A stretch of 64,000 nucleotides of DNA from Acephala macrosclerotiorum (lineage: Eukaryota; Ascomycota; Leotiomycetes; Helotiales; Mollisiaceae), in the NCBI GenBank assembly GCA_014904845.1, contig MU119262.1, positions 124,001-188,000 on the forward strand, written 5' to 3'. The position numbers and the translations under genes were made by a program. Below, piece after piece: positions 10,845 to 22,559 of this stretch. The notes beneath the pieces were generated by a model, which was not told the DNA's origin, did no database searches, and saw only the letters and a program-made list of their open reading frames with translations. The stretch's first letter is position 1. Every line of letters starts with the position of its first letter.

Positions 10845-11865
10845 GTGGTGTGGGCCGAAGTCTCCCTGAGATTGTGTTAAATGGAGCTGCTTCATCCACG
10901 CGAGGGTAGTATGTACCATTGTGGTGTTTCTAGACTTGATCTTCTTAAGTTTAAGAAATTATTTGGATTGGAAGTGCTTCGTGGAGGACGAAGGAGGAGA
11001 GAGGCAAAGGGTATTTGTGGGTCCATACGCGTGATGAAGCTAGGCTATTTTGGGCCTGATTTGACTGCTTCCCCCTTTGCTTGCCTTGACTTTCCGATCA
11101 CGCTTTCCACCTTCATTCCTTTTCATCTGTAAATTTCATTCTTATCATTAAAACCCAATATCTTCTATCCAATGATTCAAGGACCTCCAATCCAGTATTT
11201 TCAATTGCTTCTGTTTACATCTTCGAATTTGTTCAATTGCGTGTGCTCCAACGGTCATCTCATGATTCTCTTTCAAGACCCTGACCACGATGCTTTTCTC
11301 TTGACGCAGTAGATAGGATCAATAGCCTTAGAATACCTTCAAGGAAGCCTTAATGCATGAGAATGAAGAAAAAATATGTATATCGCGTGATGCACCAGTA
11401 CGATTTTGTTTCAGACCTCGTTGATCGCGAGGACCCCCAAAGCAAGAACTCAATCTGGTTTTTGGGAGTACCTTCGGCTTTGGGCACTGAGCACATGTGG
11501 TACAGTTGCCACGGTGCATCGTCGTAGGCATGCAATGTGTATTAGACATAGGATTACAGCCTCCCGAGCTTATGTCTCAACCTTCATATCTTTCTATTGG
11601 CTTCAAGCCTCAATTTCCAACGAGCAGGTAGTAGCTTTATTCCTCTTCCTGAGAATTTGATCTGTCACACACGTGATCGAGTACGACCTTCTTCTAATTA
11701 GACTCCACATCCCTTGCCTTTTCTTTCCGATATCCTTTTCTTCGTCGTCTTCTGACATTCATATTCTTCCGATTCTTTCCTCCTTCCGTTCGCGTATCAA
11801 ACTGCATCTTAAATTTTCGACTCATAGTGACGGTCGCATAGCCACCAACATCAACAGTCACAAAG
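10845..11865. other. Divergent intergenic region with pyrimidine-rich 5' flank
   Basis: About 1 kb separates the reductase-like gene (-) from the glycosyltransferase (+). The last 200 bases before 11866 are pyrimidine-rich on the + strand, as is common in fungal promoters and 5' leaders. No gene was supported. Confidence 0.4.
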
Positions 11866-13470
11866 ATGACTCCGATTCGTGGCTTGCTGAAGCGAGCACC
11901 CGGCTGTGGCTCATGCCCCACCAACCCGCTCGTTCTAGGCGCTATCTATCCACATCCAGAACTCAATTCGCTAGTACGTACAGGACCACTGCAACGACGA
12001 AACATCAACTCAGTGGGAGCTCGCAGGTCGCTCGAAGATATAAGTACAAGGCTCAATTCTTCCAAGAAGTCAATTCAAACAGCATCATCTTCTCACACCT
12101 CGAGATCCTTCACGACTTCTACCCCGCATTGCATGGGACAGGGTTGGCTCGCAGACGTATCACGACTCGTACTTCCAAAATTTCCGTCCTTACACCAATC
12201 AACAGCTTCAGCCTCACCTTCAATCATGGACCCAAATAGCCAAACCTCATCCTTGACCTCACCGAACTACCCAATTCCATCAGGATGTCACGCAATTCCC
12301 CCCTCAGATCTCGACCTCCGCTCCGACTTCGAAATCGACGCCGCAATCCTCAACCCACCACCTCTCGCCTCCTCTTCCTCAGAAAAGAATGCCTGGTTCT
12401 ACTGGAGCACGGGCTATGAAGACATGCACCCCTACACCAAACGCAACATTCGAGCCTGGCACCGTCGATTCTCAAAAGCTGGATGGACAATTCGAGTCCT
12501 GGACCGGAAAGCCGGTTCTCCTATGAACGTTGAACACTTCCTTGACACGAAAGATCCAGCAACCTTTCAAAAGGCATTCATTGACGGGCGAGTAGGAGGA
12601 GACTTTGGCGCCCAACATACAAGTGATCTCGTCCGTTTCCCCCTGATGTTAAAATACGGAGGTGTCTACGCCGACGTCGGCATGCTACAAATCGGCAACC
12701 TCGATGCAATGTGGAACAAGACCATCGGCGACCCTAACTCTCGCTTCAAAGTCCTGTCCTACAACTGCGGCGACGTCAACGAACGCTCACTCGCGAACTA
12801 CTTCATGGCCTGCGGGAAGAACAATCCATATTTTGACCGGTGTCATAGAATGCTCCTCGAATTATGGAATGCGGATGGAGGGAAGACGACGACGGAGGGG
12901 ATGCATGCTAGTCCGTTGCTGGCTGGACTTCCTCTCATGGGGTCGAGTTCAGGGTTCTCTTTGGAGAACCAGAAAGAGTTGACGGATTATATTACGCAGG
13001 GTCATGTTATGACTGCTGTGTTGGAGCTTGTTGATGAAGAGGGAGGTTGGAATGGGCCGGAGTATGCGGTTAAGAATGTTTATGGGATTGAGTATATGGT
13101 TGGGAGTCAGTTGATTAATGAGTATACGGCCTGGGATGGACATAAGGCTTTTAAGCTCATGTCCTTGCAGATACCGAAGGAAGGAGAGATCGAAAATGAA
13201 GAGCAGAAGCGGGCAAGGGAGATCGTCGAGGGATGTCTGAGCAAGAGTTTTGGCTTCAAGCTCGCTCACGGAATCATCTTGAGATTCATAGGAGAGACAC
13301 TGGGGAGTCTTTGGAGAGCAAATGAGGGGAGTGATGATATCCCAGGGACGTATGGACATTGGTTGAGATATGGAATGGTGTATTGGGATCAGGATGTCCT
13401 GCCACCGACGCAGGAGTACACGCTGCTTCCGCCGAGGAGGGTTGGGTCTTTGTTGTTGAGAGAAGTATAG
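11866..13470 (+). CDS. Glycosyltransferase, capsule-synthesis / GT32-like
   Basis: A single open frame encodes up to 534 residues. The core from about residue 175 reads AWFYWSTGYEDMHPY, then HTSDLVRFPLMLKYGGVYADVG at residues 251-272. This is the YGGxYxDxx sugar-nucleotide and metal site of GT32-like and fungal capsular-polysaccharide-synthesis families, here with DVG rather than a strict DxD. The first 120 residues are Ser/Arg-rich and lack a clear signal peptide. An in-frame ATG at 12226 gives a 414-residue protein beginning just before the conserved core and is a serious alternative start. Donor and acceptor sugars cannot be told from sequence. No intron is required. Confidence 0.8.
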   Translation: MTPIRGLLKRAPGCGSCPTNPLVLGAIYPHPELNSLVRTGPLQRRNINSVGARRSLEDISTRLNSSKKSIQTASSSHTSRSFTTSTPHCMGQGWLADVSRLVLPKFPSLHQSTASASPSIMDPNSQTSSLTSPNYPIPSGCHAIPPSDLDLRSDFEIDAAILNPPPLASSSSEKNAWFYWSTGYEDMHPYTKRNIRAWHRRFSKAGWTIRVLDRKAGSPMNVEHFLDTKDPATFQKAFIDGRVGGDFGAQHTSDLVRFPLMLKYGGVYADVGMLQIGNLDAMWNKTIGDPNSRFKVLSYNCGDVNERSLANYFMACGKNNPYFDRCHRMLLELWNADGGKTTTEGMHASPLLAGLPLMGSSSGFSLENQKELTDYITQGHVMTAVLELVDEEGGWNGPEYAVKNVYGIEYMVGSQLINEYTAWDGHKAFKLMSLQIPKEGEIENEEQKRAREIVEGCLSKSFGFKLAHGIILRFIGETLGSLWRANEGSDDIPGTYGHWLRYGMVYWDQDVLPPTQEYTLLPPRRVGSLLLREV

Positions 13471-15613
13471 GTAGAAGAGAGAGAACTACTTGCTGGTTAC
13501 TGATATGATAGATGTAGAATAGACTCTCAACTTAGACTTAGACTCTCTGCTTAAGTAAACGTTTGAATGATCCTGAGAGAGCAGATCATGTGACGTCGAT
13601 CGAAAGAAGGGTCGTTGGGGTAAGGTTGGGCTTTGTGCACGCACGATGTCTTCAATTGCGTCACACTGTGACCGCTGTTCGGAGGCGGCAACTCATAGCG
13701 TGAAGCTAGTAAGGGATTCCAGATCTCCAACCTCGCGGTCTAGGAGTTCCCATCCCCCTTTTCACCTCGCCATACCGGCAATAACTGACCTCGACCTACA
13801 GACGCAGCTGCAACCGGAGCCCGAACTCAACGGATTTAGTCTCTACTTTGCAGGATTACTAGCTATTATCCTGAGGCTGTGGGGATGGGGCTGATACCTT
13901 TTAATGTTGCGAGGGCCGTGGAGCCGGAGCCAAGGCTGAGCCCAAGGTGTTTATCGTCGGCCCTGTAGATCTTCTTGCAACGCCCGGACAAGCTCCGGAG
14001 TTCAATCTAGCTTATGGCTTTTGTCTAACTTTCCTTTTGGAAGGAATTTGCGAGGCTGGTTGTGGGCGGGGCCTGCGAGGTCGTGGTCGAGGGATGGGCT
14101 AGGATTGGGAAGCTTAGTCGAAGAATGCGGCTGAGGAAGTCAGGCTCGTATAGAGTCTCCGGATCTGAGCATGGTGATGCTTGGGATCTTCATGATTGGT
14201 ATATCTGAACGCAAGAAAGTTAAAGTGGTAGGGATGCCTAAGTGTCCATTTTCAACTCACGAACTTCCCCTTCGATCTGAAGGCGGCAAAACATCGGCAA
14301 CAAGACTTAAAGTACAGCCTCGGAGACATTTGCAAATAAACTTTAGATTCTTAAACCAGTGCTTCTGAGCGTTAAAAGAAACTTTATGTATGAACGCAAA
14401 GCAGTGATAGGAACGACGTGTCTGTGGACTAGGGTATGAGCCACTTGCGAGAGACATAAGACGGCCCCGCTACCCCTTTTCGCCTAGCGGTATTGATTTA
14501 CTACGTGGCTTGCGGGAATTTGTAGCTACCTCGTTTGGCTGAAATAGGCTGTGCACGGGGCCCCCACAAAATCCCCATGGAGGCTCGGCCAGATTCAAAT
14601 CACTTGTAAATTTGCTGAAAAGCTCGGATTCATCTCTTCAAACCTCGTGCGATTCTGTACAATTTATCCGGACTTTATACTACTCGATCTTGGTCCGAGT
14701 GCGCGTCCAAATGGGCCCCCATGGGGGGAAAATGCGCAGCCTAGGCTGAAATTCAGCTCCTCTGTATTTCACCATGAACCACATCTTCTAATAATTCGTA
14801 GCAGGAAATGTGACTGAGACTTGGAATTCTAGGGAGAAGTCTGGAGTGCGAAAGTGTAGTTGCCGTCCGAGACATATTCTTCATTCTCTAATACTCGAAA
14901 TCATATCTCATGTGGGGAAATTCGTCTAGAACGCATCCCACGTAGACTTCAACACCTGCATACTGCAGTGACCTCGAATCCAACACCCATCTTGCGGCCA
15001 TAGAGAGATGTCCATATACAATTAATGGGCGTAATCTCCAACTCCATATCTGCAAACTTGACGCATAACGAAGGTGGAGGATGGACGTTGAAGTGGAGTT
15101 GGAGTTTGCTCCGCTCGCTGGATTTGAGCTACGAGCTTCTCGTCTTCATGACTAGACTGGACTAGACTAGCTGGAACTGCCGAAAGAATGCGCAGATTTT
15201 CCATGTTATTGGGAAGAAATTGTAGCAGTTAACGCGGTGATTACAGTTGCGACTGCTGTCATCTCGGTCGACGCGGTCGGAGCTGTGACTTGAGGCCGGC
15301 TGTGGTTGTATCTTGGAAACGAGGAACTTCTTCTCCCAAAACTTAAACATGCCGAGTTAAAGTGATAAAAAATATGCCGAAGGCAGCAGGAAAGGCGTCT
15401 GTTAGAACGATCCCTCGGTCTCATGTACGTTAATACTTCAACAAAGCTGCATAGACGAGAAATGCACGGCCGCCGAACTCTGCTGCAAGTGCCAACCTAA
15501 CAATCGGTATCCAATCAACCAACAGAACGGTCTAAGGAAGCGAGCCAGAAACTATCGTAACTGTCGTATTTCGCTGCGGCCACACCCTTCTCGCTACTTG
15601 AAAGTCAAGTGTA
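13471..15613. other. Gene-free region left of the MITE
   Basis: No coding frame here carries a motif or a convincing exon structure. Short G/C-rich blocks such as GGGCCCCC recur at about 14560 and 14715 but do not form a clean repeat. Nothing else was recognised. Confidence 0.4.
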
Positions 15614-15649
15614 CGAAGGACGCGGTCAAAAGTCTGGGAAATACAGGGG
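15614..15649 (+). repeat. MITE left terminal inverted repeat
   Basis: This 36-base arm pairs with 15885-15920 with one mismatch. It starts directly after the TA at 15612-15613 and ends in AAATACAGGGG. Confidence 0.88.
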
Positions 15650-15884
15650 GATACGCTATAATGCCCTGTAAGGTCTCACCCTATGCCCTGAACGGTGATC
15701 ATCCACAGGGCTCACTATAAAAGCGCCTCGACCCATTAAAAGGTAGGCTCGACAGGCTCTCAAGCCCTGATTTCCAGCGCCACCATGGCCCAAAGGGGTA
15801 GGATTACACTAATCGAGCCAATCAAGAGGGCTGATGGGGCTCCAATGAGACATTACGGGCCTTACAGGGCACTGGCCCTATAAG

Positions 15885-15920
15885 CCCCTGTATTTCCCAA
15901 ACTTTTGACCGCGTCCTTCG
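15885..15920 (-). repeat. MITE right terminal inverted repeat
   Basis: This is the reverse complement of the left arm, beginning CCCCTGTATTTCCC and ending in CCTTCG next to the TA at 15921-15922. Read on the minus strand it has T where the left arm has C at position 21. Confidence 0.88.
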
Positions 15921-15922
15921 TA

Positions 15923-17600
15923 ATTCTCGACTGCCGTTTCCGTTTCCTTTCCCGTTTGCCGGTATAGGGCTTACCTTGGCGGGGTACAGCGGCTTTGGGT
16001 CTTGGCTAGAGCAGTCAGTTGCTGGCGGGAAAATACCAGCCCCAGAGGTGGGAAAGAATCGAGAGAACTTGATTGATCAGAGAGAACGAGCTGAGGATTC
16101 TGACTGGCTGCTTATACGCAAGAAATAGTGAACCAACGATCTGAAATAGCGCTTGGCTGTGCGACGCTGCGTGTGATTGCCAGAACCCGGACAAAACAAA
16201 CCAAACACTCATCTAAACATCCAACTTCCTCTTGAAACCCTCATGACGGCCCAAGCGCATGCATGGAAGAAATGACCAATATCGGGGCTCTGTATCGGAA
16301 AAATTAGCAAAACCGGGTCCTTCATCTGATCGTCAACTCAGCCGCGTCCACCACGGCAAAAGTATAGCATCAACGGCTTTTCCCATCGAACCCGCAAGAT
16401 AGTACAGGACCTTGACGTACAAACAGCATGGTCGCCGCAAGGTTGAGTATACTCGGGATGATGAAAATGCCGCCGGCATTAATCAAAACAATACCGCGAC
16501 CGGCATAACGCTGTATCATTCTCTGAGCTGCATGGCGTGCCTTTGCCTTTCCCTTTCACCTCTTCCCGCGCTAGCGAAACGCGTTTCTTCACTAATCGGC
16601 AAGGTGCGCCCGAATACAACGCACGATCTCGACCGGTGACGGATTAGGAAAGATCTCCCTACACGTGACGTGCATATAAAGTTCTGACCTCACCGGCGTC
16701 CAAATCGAGGGAATGGTCATCTAGCTGCAACACATCGAAACTTCATGTCTTCGTAGGACGTCACCAATGGCTTGGTAATTCTTCCATTTGGTCCTCCGTG
16801 CGGCGGTCGAATGTTAGTTTCTCAAGGGCCGGCAGCAAAGGCGGACGCCATGAACGGCGGAACGCCAATCCATGATGTGGTGACAGGATCTCAACACTGT
16901 ATTTTTCGGTTACAAGGTTTTTTTGACGCCACAAGGACACATGCGCAGCGCTTGTATCCCCAGCCCTAATCTCGTAAAGCCGGGGTTGTGATTGGACAGG
17001 AGGTACGAGCACAGGCTACCCCCAAATTAAAATGCGAGTACGCCTGTTGTACCACGTTTGCGCGTTCGGCTTTTCGAAGTCTGCCCAGTCGAACGTCCTT
17101 ATGAATTGTGCCACGGGCGCGGAGCCCCTCTAAATATTCCGCGGATGTTCTTCGCAACGTTATCGCGATTTAGTGCTTAACCCCGAGCGCTTATTTCCCA
17201 GGCCAGTTCTTGACGTGGCTTATGAGAGGAGGCGGTACGATACAGCCAATGGAAAGAAGGATCGTTCAACGAGAACGGGAGGAGCCTGCCCTATATTTCA
17301 TGGGGCTTCTGGTGGCTTTAGAGCAAATTGGGATTTTTAGTAATCCCGTCCCTCAGCCCAAGCGTGCTCGATTGAAGCTTGGCGTTCCTAGAACACAACC
17401 TGTCTCGGGTTCGGCTTGCATTTTTACCTTCGAACATATCAAGCATAGTTCCACTATTGGAACTGAATTTATATCTCCTGCCAGAACGACGACGTTAAAT
17501 CGGAATTTTGCTTTTTTCGATGTTCGAAATCTTCTTGCCGAATCTAGACTTGAACCAACAAAGATCGTCTTCCCTTTTCGTCACCTAGCGCGCTTGCACT
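15923..17600. other. Intergenic region upstream of the Zn2Cys6 gene
   Basis: About 1.7 kb without a supported gene. A TATAAA-like run sits at about 16674-16680 (GCATATAAAG), too far from the next start to be assigned. The frame 17210-17650 overlaps the start of the regulator gene in another frame and shows no motif. Confidence 0.4.
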
Positions 17601-19463
17601 ATGTCGGGCAGCCCGGACACGAAGGAGGCCCTCAACACACTAAGTACTAAGAAGGTTAGGGGGCGAAGAAGTACCAAAAGAAGTAGGACAGGATGTCTGA
17701 CTTGCAAGTTCGTATCGTCAACTTCGCTCTCTGTCCATGACTTCTGACGACGAGTGAATAGATTTAGAAAAGTCAAATGTGATGAAAAGAAACCAGAATG
17801 CGATCGATGCGTAGCATTTGGCATCAGTTGCGATGGCTATGAGAAGCCAAAGCACAGATTTAAACCCTCGATCCAACCTCTACTCCCTCAACATCCCGCT
17901 CACTACAAGCTTCTCCCCGCTCCGTCAGGAACACTTCAGTTCGAGAGCGAGCTCGAAGAGAGTTACTTCAACCTCTTTCTGAATGAAACAGCAGCCGAGA
18001 TCTCTGGAACCTTTGCCAACGCCTTCTGGGACCAAGTCGTTTTGCAAGCTTGTCACGAAGAACGATTTGTCTTGCATTCTGTGACGGCTCTGAGCGCTTT
18101 CAACACTTATCTGAAGCTTGCTCGAGAGCCCGAGGACCCATTCAATCCGTACCTCGCTTCCCAACACACTGACTTCGCTCTAGCACAGTACCAAAGGGCT
18201 TTGCAAGCGATGCGAGGATCGTTGAGTCGAGGACGAAATCCAAGGAAAGCGTTGATAGCATGTCTTCTGGTGTGTGCCTTCGAAGGTCTCGTTGGCAATA
18301 CACTCACAGCACTTGCTCATGCACGGAGTGGACAGAAGCTTCTGGAGGAATGGCTCGGTGAGTATCAACACTCGAAAAACTACGTCGCCGGAATCTCTTC
18401 TCCAGCTCCACACATCGTCGAAGATCAGCTTATCCAGGCAGCTGGCTTTTTCGAGACTCAGATCATTGGATTTTTTGACCACAGACCAGTCGAGACGCAT
18501 TCAGCAATGAAGCATGAAGGCTCAGAAACCATACGACTGATGCCTTCGAACTTCCGAGATCTCGACGAGGCGCGTCGATACTGGGACTTGATCGGACGTC
18601 GAGTGATGCATTTCCTATGCGAGGCATCAGCGAAAGGCCGAAATGGGTACCAACTCGGACGATGGACCCCACCCTCCAGCGACAAAGGACTGAAGGAAGA
18701 TATTAACTTTGGTCCCGACTCCACATATCAAGCACTCGTAACACCATCGGAAATGCTTGAAGAATTAAAACGAGAGCAAACACAATACAGCCAAGAGATA
18801 CAACGCTGGAGATCAGCTTTCTCGGATCTGTACTCCAAGATCAAACGCTCGTCGAATCGGCGCCTGATCACGGGAGCGCATACACTGCATGTCAAAGCTC
18901 GAGGTCTGGAAATCGGCCTTTCCGGTGCAATGGACACGAGCAATTGCGCACATGAGAAACATTTCGCCGAGTTTCGAGATGTGGTGAATGTAGCGAGGGA
19001 GATCATCCGCGCGAAGAAGAGGTTCTCGAAAGCAGACTTCACCTTTGAACAAGGAATCCTCCCAACACTGCACATGACAGCGAAATGGTGTCGAGATCGT
19101 GTCGTGCGCCGAGAAGCACTCGCCATAATGGATTGGTACGGAGCTCGCGAGGGACATTGGGATAGCGTTGTCACCACGAGCATCGACAGATGCTTAATAC
19201 GACTGGAGGAGGATGGAATCGAAGAAGATTATGTTCCTGAAAGCGCTCGAGTCCGAATCATCAATATGACAGCGAATCAAGGTGATCGATGGGCGATGTT
19301 GGAGTACATTCGGGGTTCAAAACGGACGGGAGAACTCAGGGGCGAAGTGCGCGTGCAATGGCCTAGTTATATGGGCGGTAGTCCGGCGACGGACGTGCAG
19401 GTAAATGGCATGTTGCATATACCAAAAGGAAGGCCTTCGAAGCTGGGGCTGACGGAGACATAG
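17601..19463 (+). CDS. Zn2Cys6 fungal transcription factor
   Basis: Exon 1 (17601-17707) and exon 2 (17762-19463) join across a 54-base intron (GTTCGT..AATAG) to give 602 residues. The intron splits the zinc cluster, as is common in this family. The joined motif has Cys at residues 32, 35, 42, 49, 52 and 59 (spacing 2-6-6-2-6), with RGRRSTKRSR before it as a nuclear and DNA-contact basic stretch. Downstream, an acidic LQFESELEESYFNLFL segment leads into a mostly helical region like the fungal-specific transcription factor domain 2. The protein should bind CGG-type half-sites, but the targets are unknown. The donor GTTCGT is weak, yet the phase and the Cys spacing support it. Confidence 0.92.
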
Positions 19464-20388
19464 TGACCATGTTGATATACGGAGGTTCATGAAACAAAAT
19501 GCACAAGCCAACTTTTGACTCCTTCCTCAACTGAGAATGCCGAGAACGCGCAGAAACTAACAAAAGCCTTGCAACGATTCGAACATAAGAGGAACGGACA
19601 GGACGATGGACGAAATGGAATAAAGCTCTGCTGCATCCAGAGCTTTTGTATTTCACCCCGTCAAGATGGCCGAGTCGCGGAAAGATATTCCCGGCTGATG
19701 AGAATGCGATCCTACGCCAAGACACGTGATCAGTGTCAGCACTTTGACCCAGGAAAAGGACAATTTGTGCAGTATTTGAGGTGAAGAATGAGTTTATTGG
19801 AAGAGATCTTCCAGTCAGTTAGCAAATATTATACCCAGTCCAATGCAAGCGAATCCGAGAAGTTGCTTGAAGCATCACGTGAAACCCCTTTGTCGTCATG
19901 CACCTAGAACGTCCCAAGATACCGACCAGTGCTGGCAGCCAAATGTGTATGGATCCGAAGCCCGTTCAACAACATAGCGAGGATATTCACGCAAAGTTAA
20001 TGATTCCTCTCGTGCTTAAGTACTTTTCAAGAGCCAGGCTTAGTCCTCGCCGAGTGAGCTAATCAAATGACGCATATGCCAGCTTTTGCAAAGGCTGATT
20101 AACAAGTCTGCAAAACATCCCTGCTCCCGCAATTATGGTGAGCAAACAGACTACCAAACAAGCAGTGACGGCTCTTTCGAACGGAACATGTTATGAAACG
20201 TGAAGGTGTTTTAGAGGAGACGCCCTGACGAGAGTTGTGTACACTAAATCTTTTACATAGTAGCCTCAAACGAAAGGCCTGAATGACAATCTCACAGTGC
20301 CAAATTCCTCCCGCCCAAACCGATTTTTCTCATCATCAATGCTTGTTATTTAAACGTTTCGATTCATTCTCAACTACAAATAGTAACG
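19464..20388. other. Convergent intergenic region
   Basis: About 0.9 kb lies between the 3' ends of the regulator (+) and the Clr5-TPR gene (-). I see no gene, tRNA or repeat. A box A-like TGGCCGAGTCG at about 19666 has no matching box B. Confidence 0.4.
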
Positions 20389-22559
20389 TCATGGGTCAAT
20401 TAAGAAACGCCGCCTCCTACTATCCGGGCTTGGGTCAACTCGCCGACATATCCATCGCTTCCTCAGTTTCGCCTCAAAGTCTTCACAGTTTGGAAAGTGC
20501 AGTACATAGCCTTTCTTCTCCAACGCGGTCTCTAGTCTCACGGTGATCTCACTCTCTAGCCCATATGCCGTCATAGAGGCAGACAATGCCTGCTCAAAGC
20601 GTGGCTCTGCATCATCCCATCTCTCTTGCTCTTGATAGAAGACACCAATCGCGGTCAGAACATCAATAGTACTATCTCCATCCTCCCCAAAGCTCTCGAC
20701 TGCCTCTGACTCGATCTTGAGGAACATGTTCTCGCCAGTATCAAGATGGCCTACCTTGACATGCAATTCAGCAAGCTTCCTTGCAGCTTCGAGAATTGAC
20801 GGTGTCTTCTTGAAATCCGGCTTCAAGACCTTCCAGAAGCTTAATGCAGCTTCCTGGAGGGCCTTCTCTGTCTTCTCGCTCTCCCCAAGCCTTTGGTAGT
20901 GCTCTACAAGTGTGGCCCTCACGTCGAGAATCTGCAAAGCTAGTTCCTTGGGGTGCTCCTCGCACTTGTCAATAAGATTTTGGAGGAGAAGGTTCGCTGT
21001 TTCGTCATGGGCTTTGACTTGAGCCATTGCCAAGCCAAGTTGATACTCAACGTACCGAGGATTATCTGGGTTATCATCATTTGGCTCGATGATTGTGCTA
21101 GAACGTCTGGGTTGGAGGTTTCTGTTCAGTGTTTTTCGGGTCGGCTCTACCACTGTCGAGGCGTCGGAATCTTCACCATTATCATTTTCCGGAGTTGATT
21201 TGAGTGCTTTTTCGAATCTGGCCATAGCCCTGGAAAGGAGGCTGATTGCATCTTCTGATCGAGACCAACTGTGATACATGTCCGATACATGCAATAGATG
21301 CGCTGTCATTTTCTTGTGGGACATGCCCCACTTCTCAAAATGCTTCTCACCCATCCAATTAAGGACGGTGTCTGCTTCAGTCATTCGGGCTTGATTCGCC
21401 AAGAATTCCGCGAGATGATAGGCCACGGTATTTGTTTCATCGTGGGTTGGTGAGAGTACATGCTCGAAACCCTCCAATACCTCACGGAATTTGGCTTCAG
21501 CATCCTCAACTTTTCCGCTGCGGTCCAGCTCATGTGCCTGCCTGTGCATGGCCTCGAATTCAGCCTTCGTATGGCCATTCCAGACCAAATACAGATTGTC
21601 GTTGTGACGTGGCATATCGGCACTCGCCACAGCTGTTGGGGTCCACTTGCTAGGCGCCGCTTTGGATATCTTGGGAGAGAATGTCATGGTGAATGGGGTG
21701 GAATAGACAATTCCAGCAGGGGTTTCCATATCTACGCATTGTTAGTTATACCAAATACGTCATTGGGAATTCTTACCTATACCTAAGCCATCCTTTTCTG
21801 ACAGTTTAGCTCTCTTCGCGCTCTTTTCTACTTTCTCCGCGCTCCAGACTATCTCACCAACTCTGAATTCGGTCTTCTTCTTCTCCAAGAGCATTCTTCT
21901 ATCTTTTTCATCTTCATCCAATTAACATGGGAGCTGGAAAGGTATTTCGGCCAGCACCATTCTTTGATCTTCTCTTTGTATAATTTTTTACTGCGATAGT
22001 CAATTCCTATGTTTCTAACCTATATGTTTTGATTTGTTATAACTCACGAAGGATGAAATCCAAAATTTTCAGACATGATTTTCATCGTATCTTCGAGAGA
22101 TCTATCTTCCTCGATATAAAGCTTCTTGATTTGTGGTTTATGTCCTTCCCAATCTGCTGGGCTGTAGCGGGTGCGACGTGGACTTTGTTGTTCCTTAGGT
22201 GCTTCCAATTGCGCTAGATCTCCATGTGGAGGAGGGGTATTGCTTCCAACTCGAGTGACCAATGGCAGTGCAAAGTTTCCATCGATATTTGAGCCGAAGG
22301 AATTGAAGAGTGTGGGTTGACGTGGTGCGGGGAATGCAGCATTTGCTTGATGAGACTCAACCGGAAGTTGAACAGTTGAATTGTTTGGAAAGGCCGGGGC
22401 TTGGTTTTCGTAGTCGAAAGCATGAGAATAATCTCCCGTGACATTGTTCCATGGATAAGATTCTGGGGCAGTGGGAAAGGCAGAACCATACTGAGACGGG
22501 GGTGGATTTCGAGGCCAGTCTTCCCCAGTGCGGAACTGATTATTCTGATTTGAATCCAT
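20389..22559 (-). CDS. Clr5-domain and tetratricopeptide-repeat protein
   Basis: Exons 22048-22559, 21777-21990 and 20389-21731 give a protein of about 690 residues. Residues 1-135 are Pro/Asn/Gln-rich. The Clr5 domain spans the first intron: DWEGHKPQIKKLYIEEDRSL, MKIMSENFGF, then KKLYKEKIKEW from exon 2. Exon 3 holds several TPR-like helical pairs (AEAKFREVLEGFEHVL; DDAEPRFEQALSAS), suggesting a protein-interaction scaffold. Clr5 is a fungal domain named from a fission-yeast silencing gene; its role in filamentous fungi is poorly known. Within exon 2 the frame breaks near 21915-21926. Either one base is missing beside a GG, or a branchless 53-base intron (21874-21926, GTTAAT..AAGAAG) is removed. 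Both restore phase into exon 3. Confidence 0.85.

Larger units (their letters stand above)
15614..15920. mobile_element. MITE with 36-base TIRs and TA flanks
   Basis: The element begins CGAAGGACGCGGTCAAAAG and its far end is the reverse complement of this. The terminal inverted repeats match over 36 bases with one mismatch (C/T at position 21). A TA dinucleotide lies on each side (15612-15613 and 15921-15922), which is the target-site duplication of Tc1/mariner-class elements. A further inner inverted match (GCCCTGTAAGG-type) continues the symmetry. At 307 bases there is no room for a transposase, so it is non-autonomous. The preserved TIRs suggest fairly recent movement. Confidence 0.88.

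Noticed and set aside
11673..12239. 188-codon plus-strand frame overlapping the glycosyltransferase start
   Set aside because: It is in another frame of the same DNA, and the glycosyltransferase frame carries the conserved core.
14550..14760. Second inverted-repeat element around GGGCCCCC words
   Set aside because: Only short, imperfect matches; no consistent arms or target-site duplication.
19660..19720. Possible tRNA (box A-like TGGCCGAGTCG)
   Set aside because: No GGTTCGA-type box B at the right distance and no cloverleaf stems.
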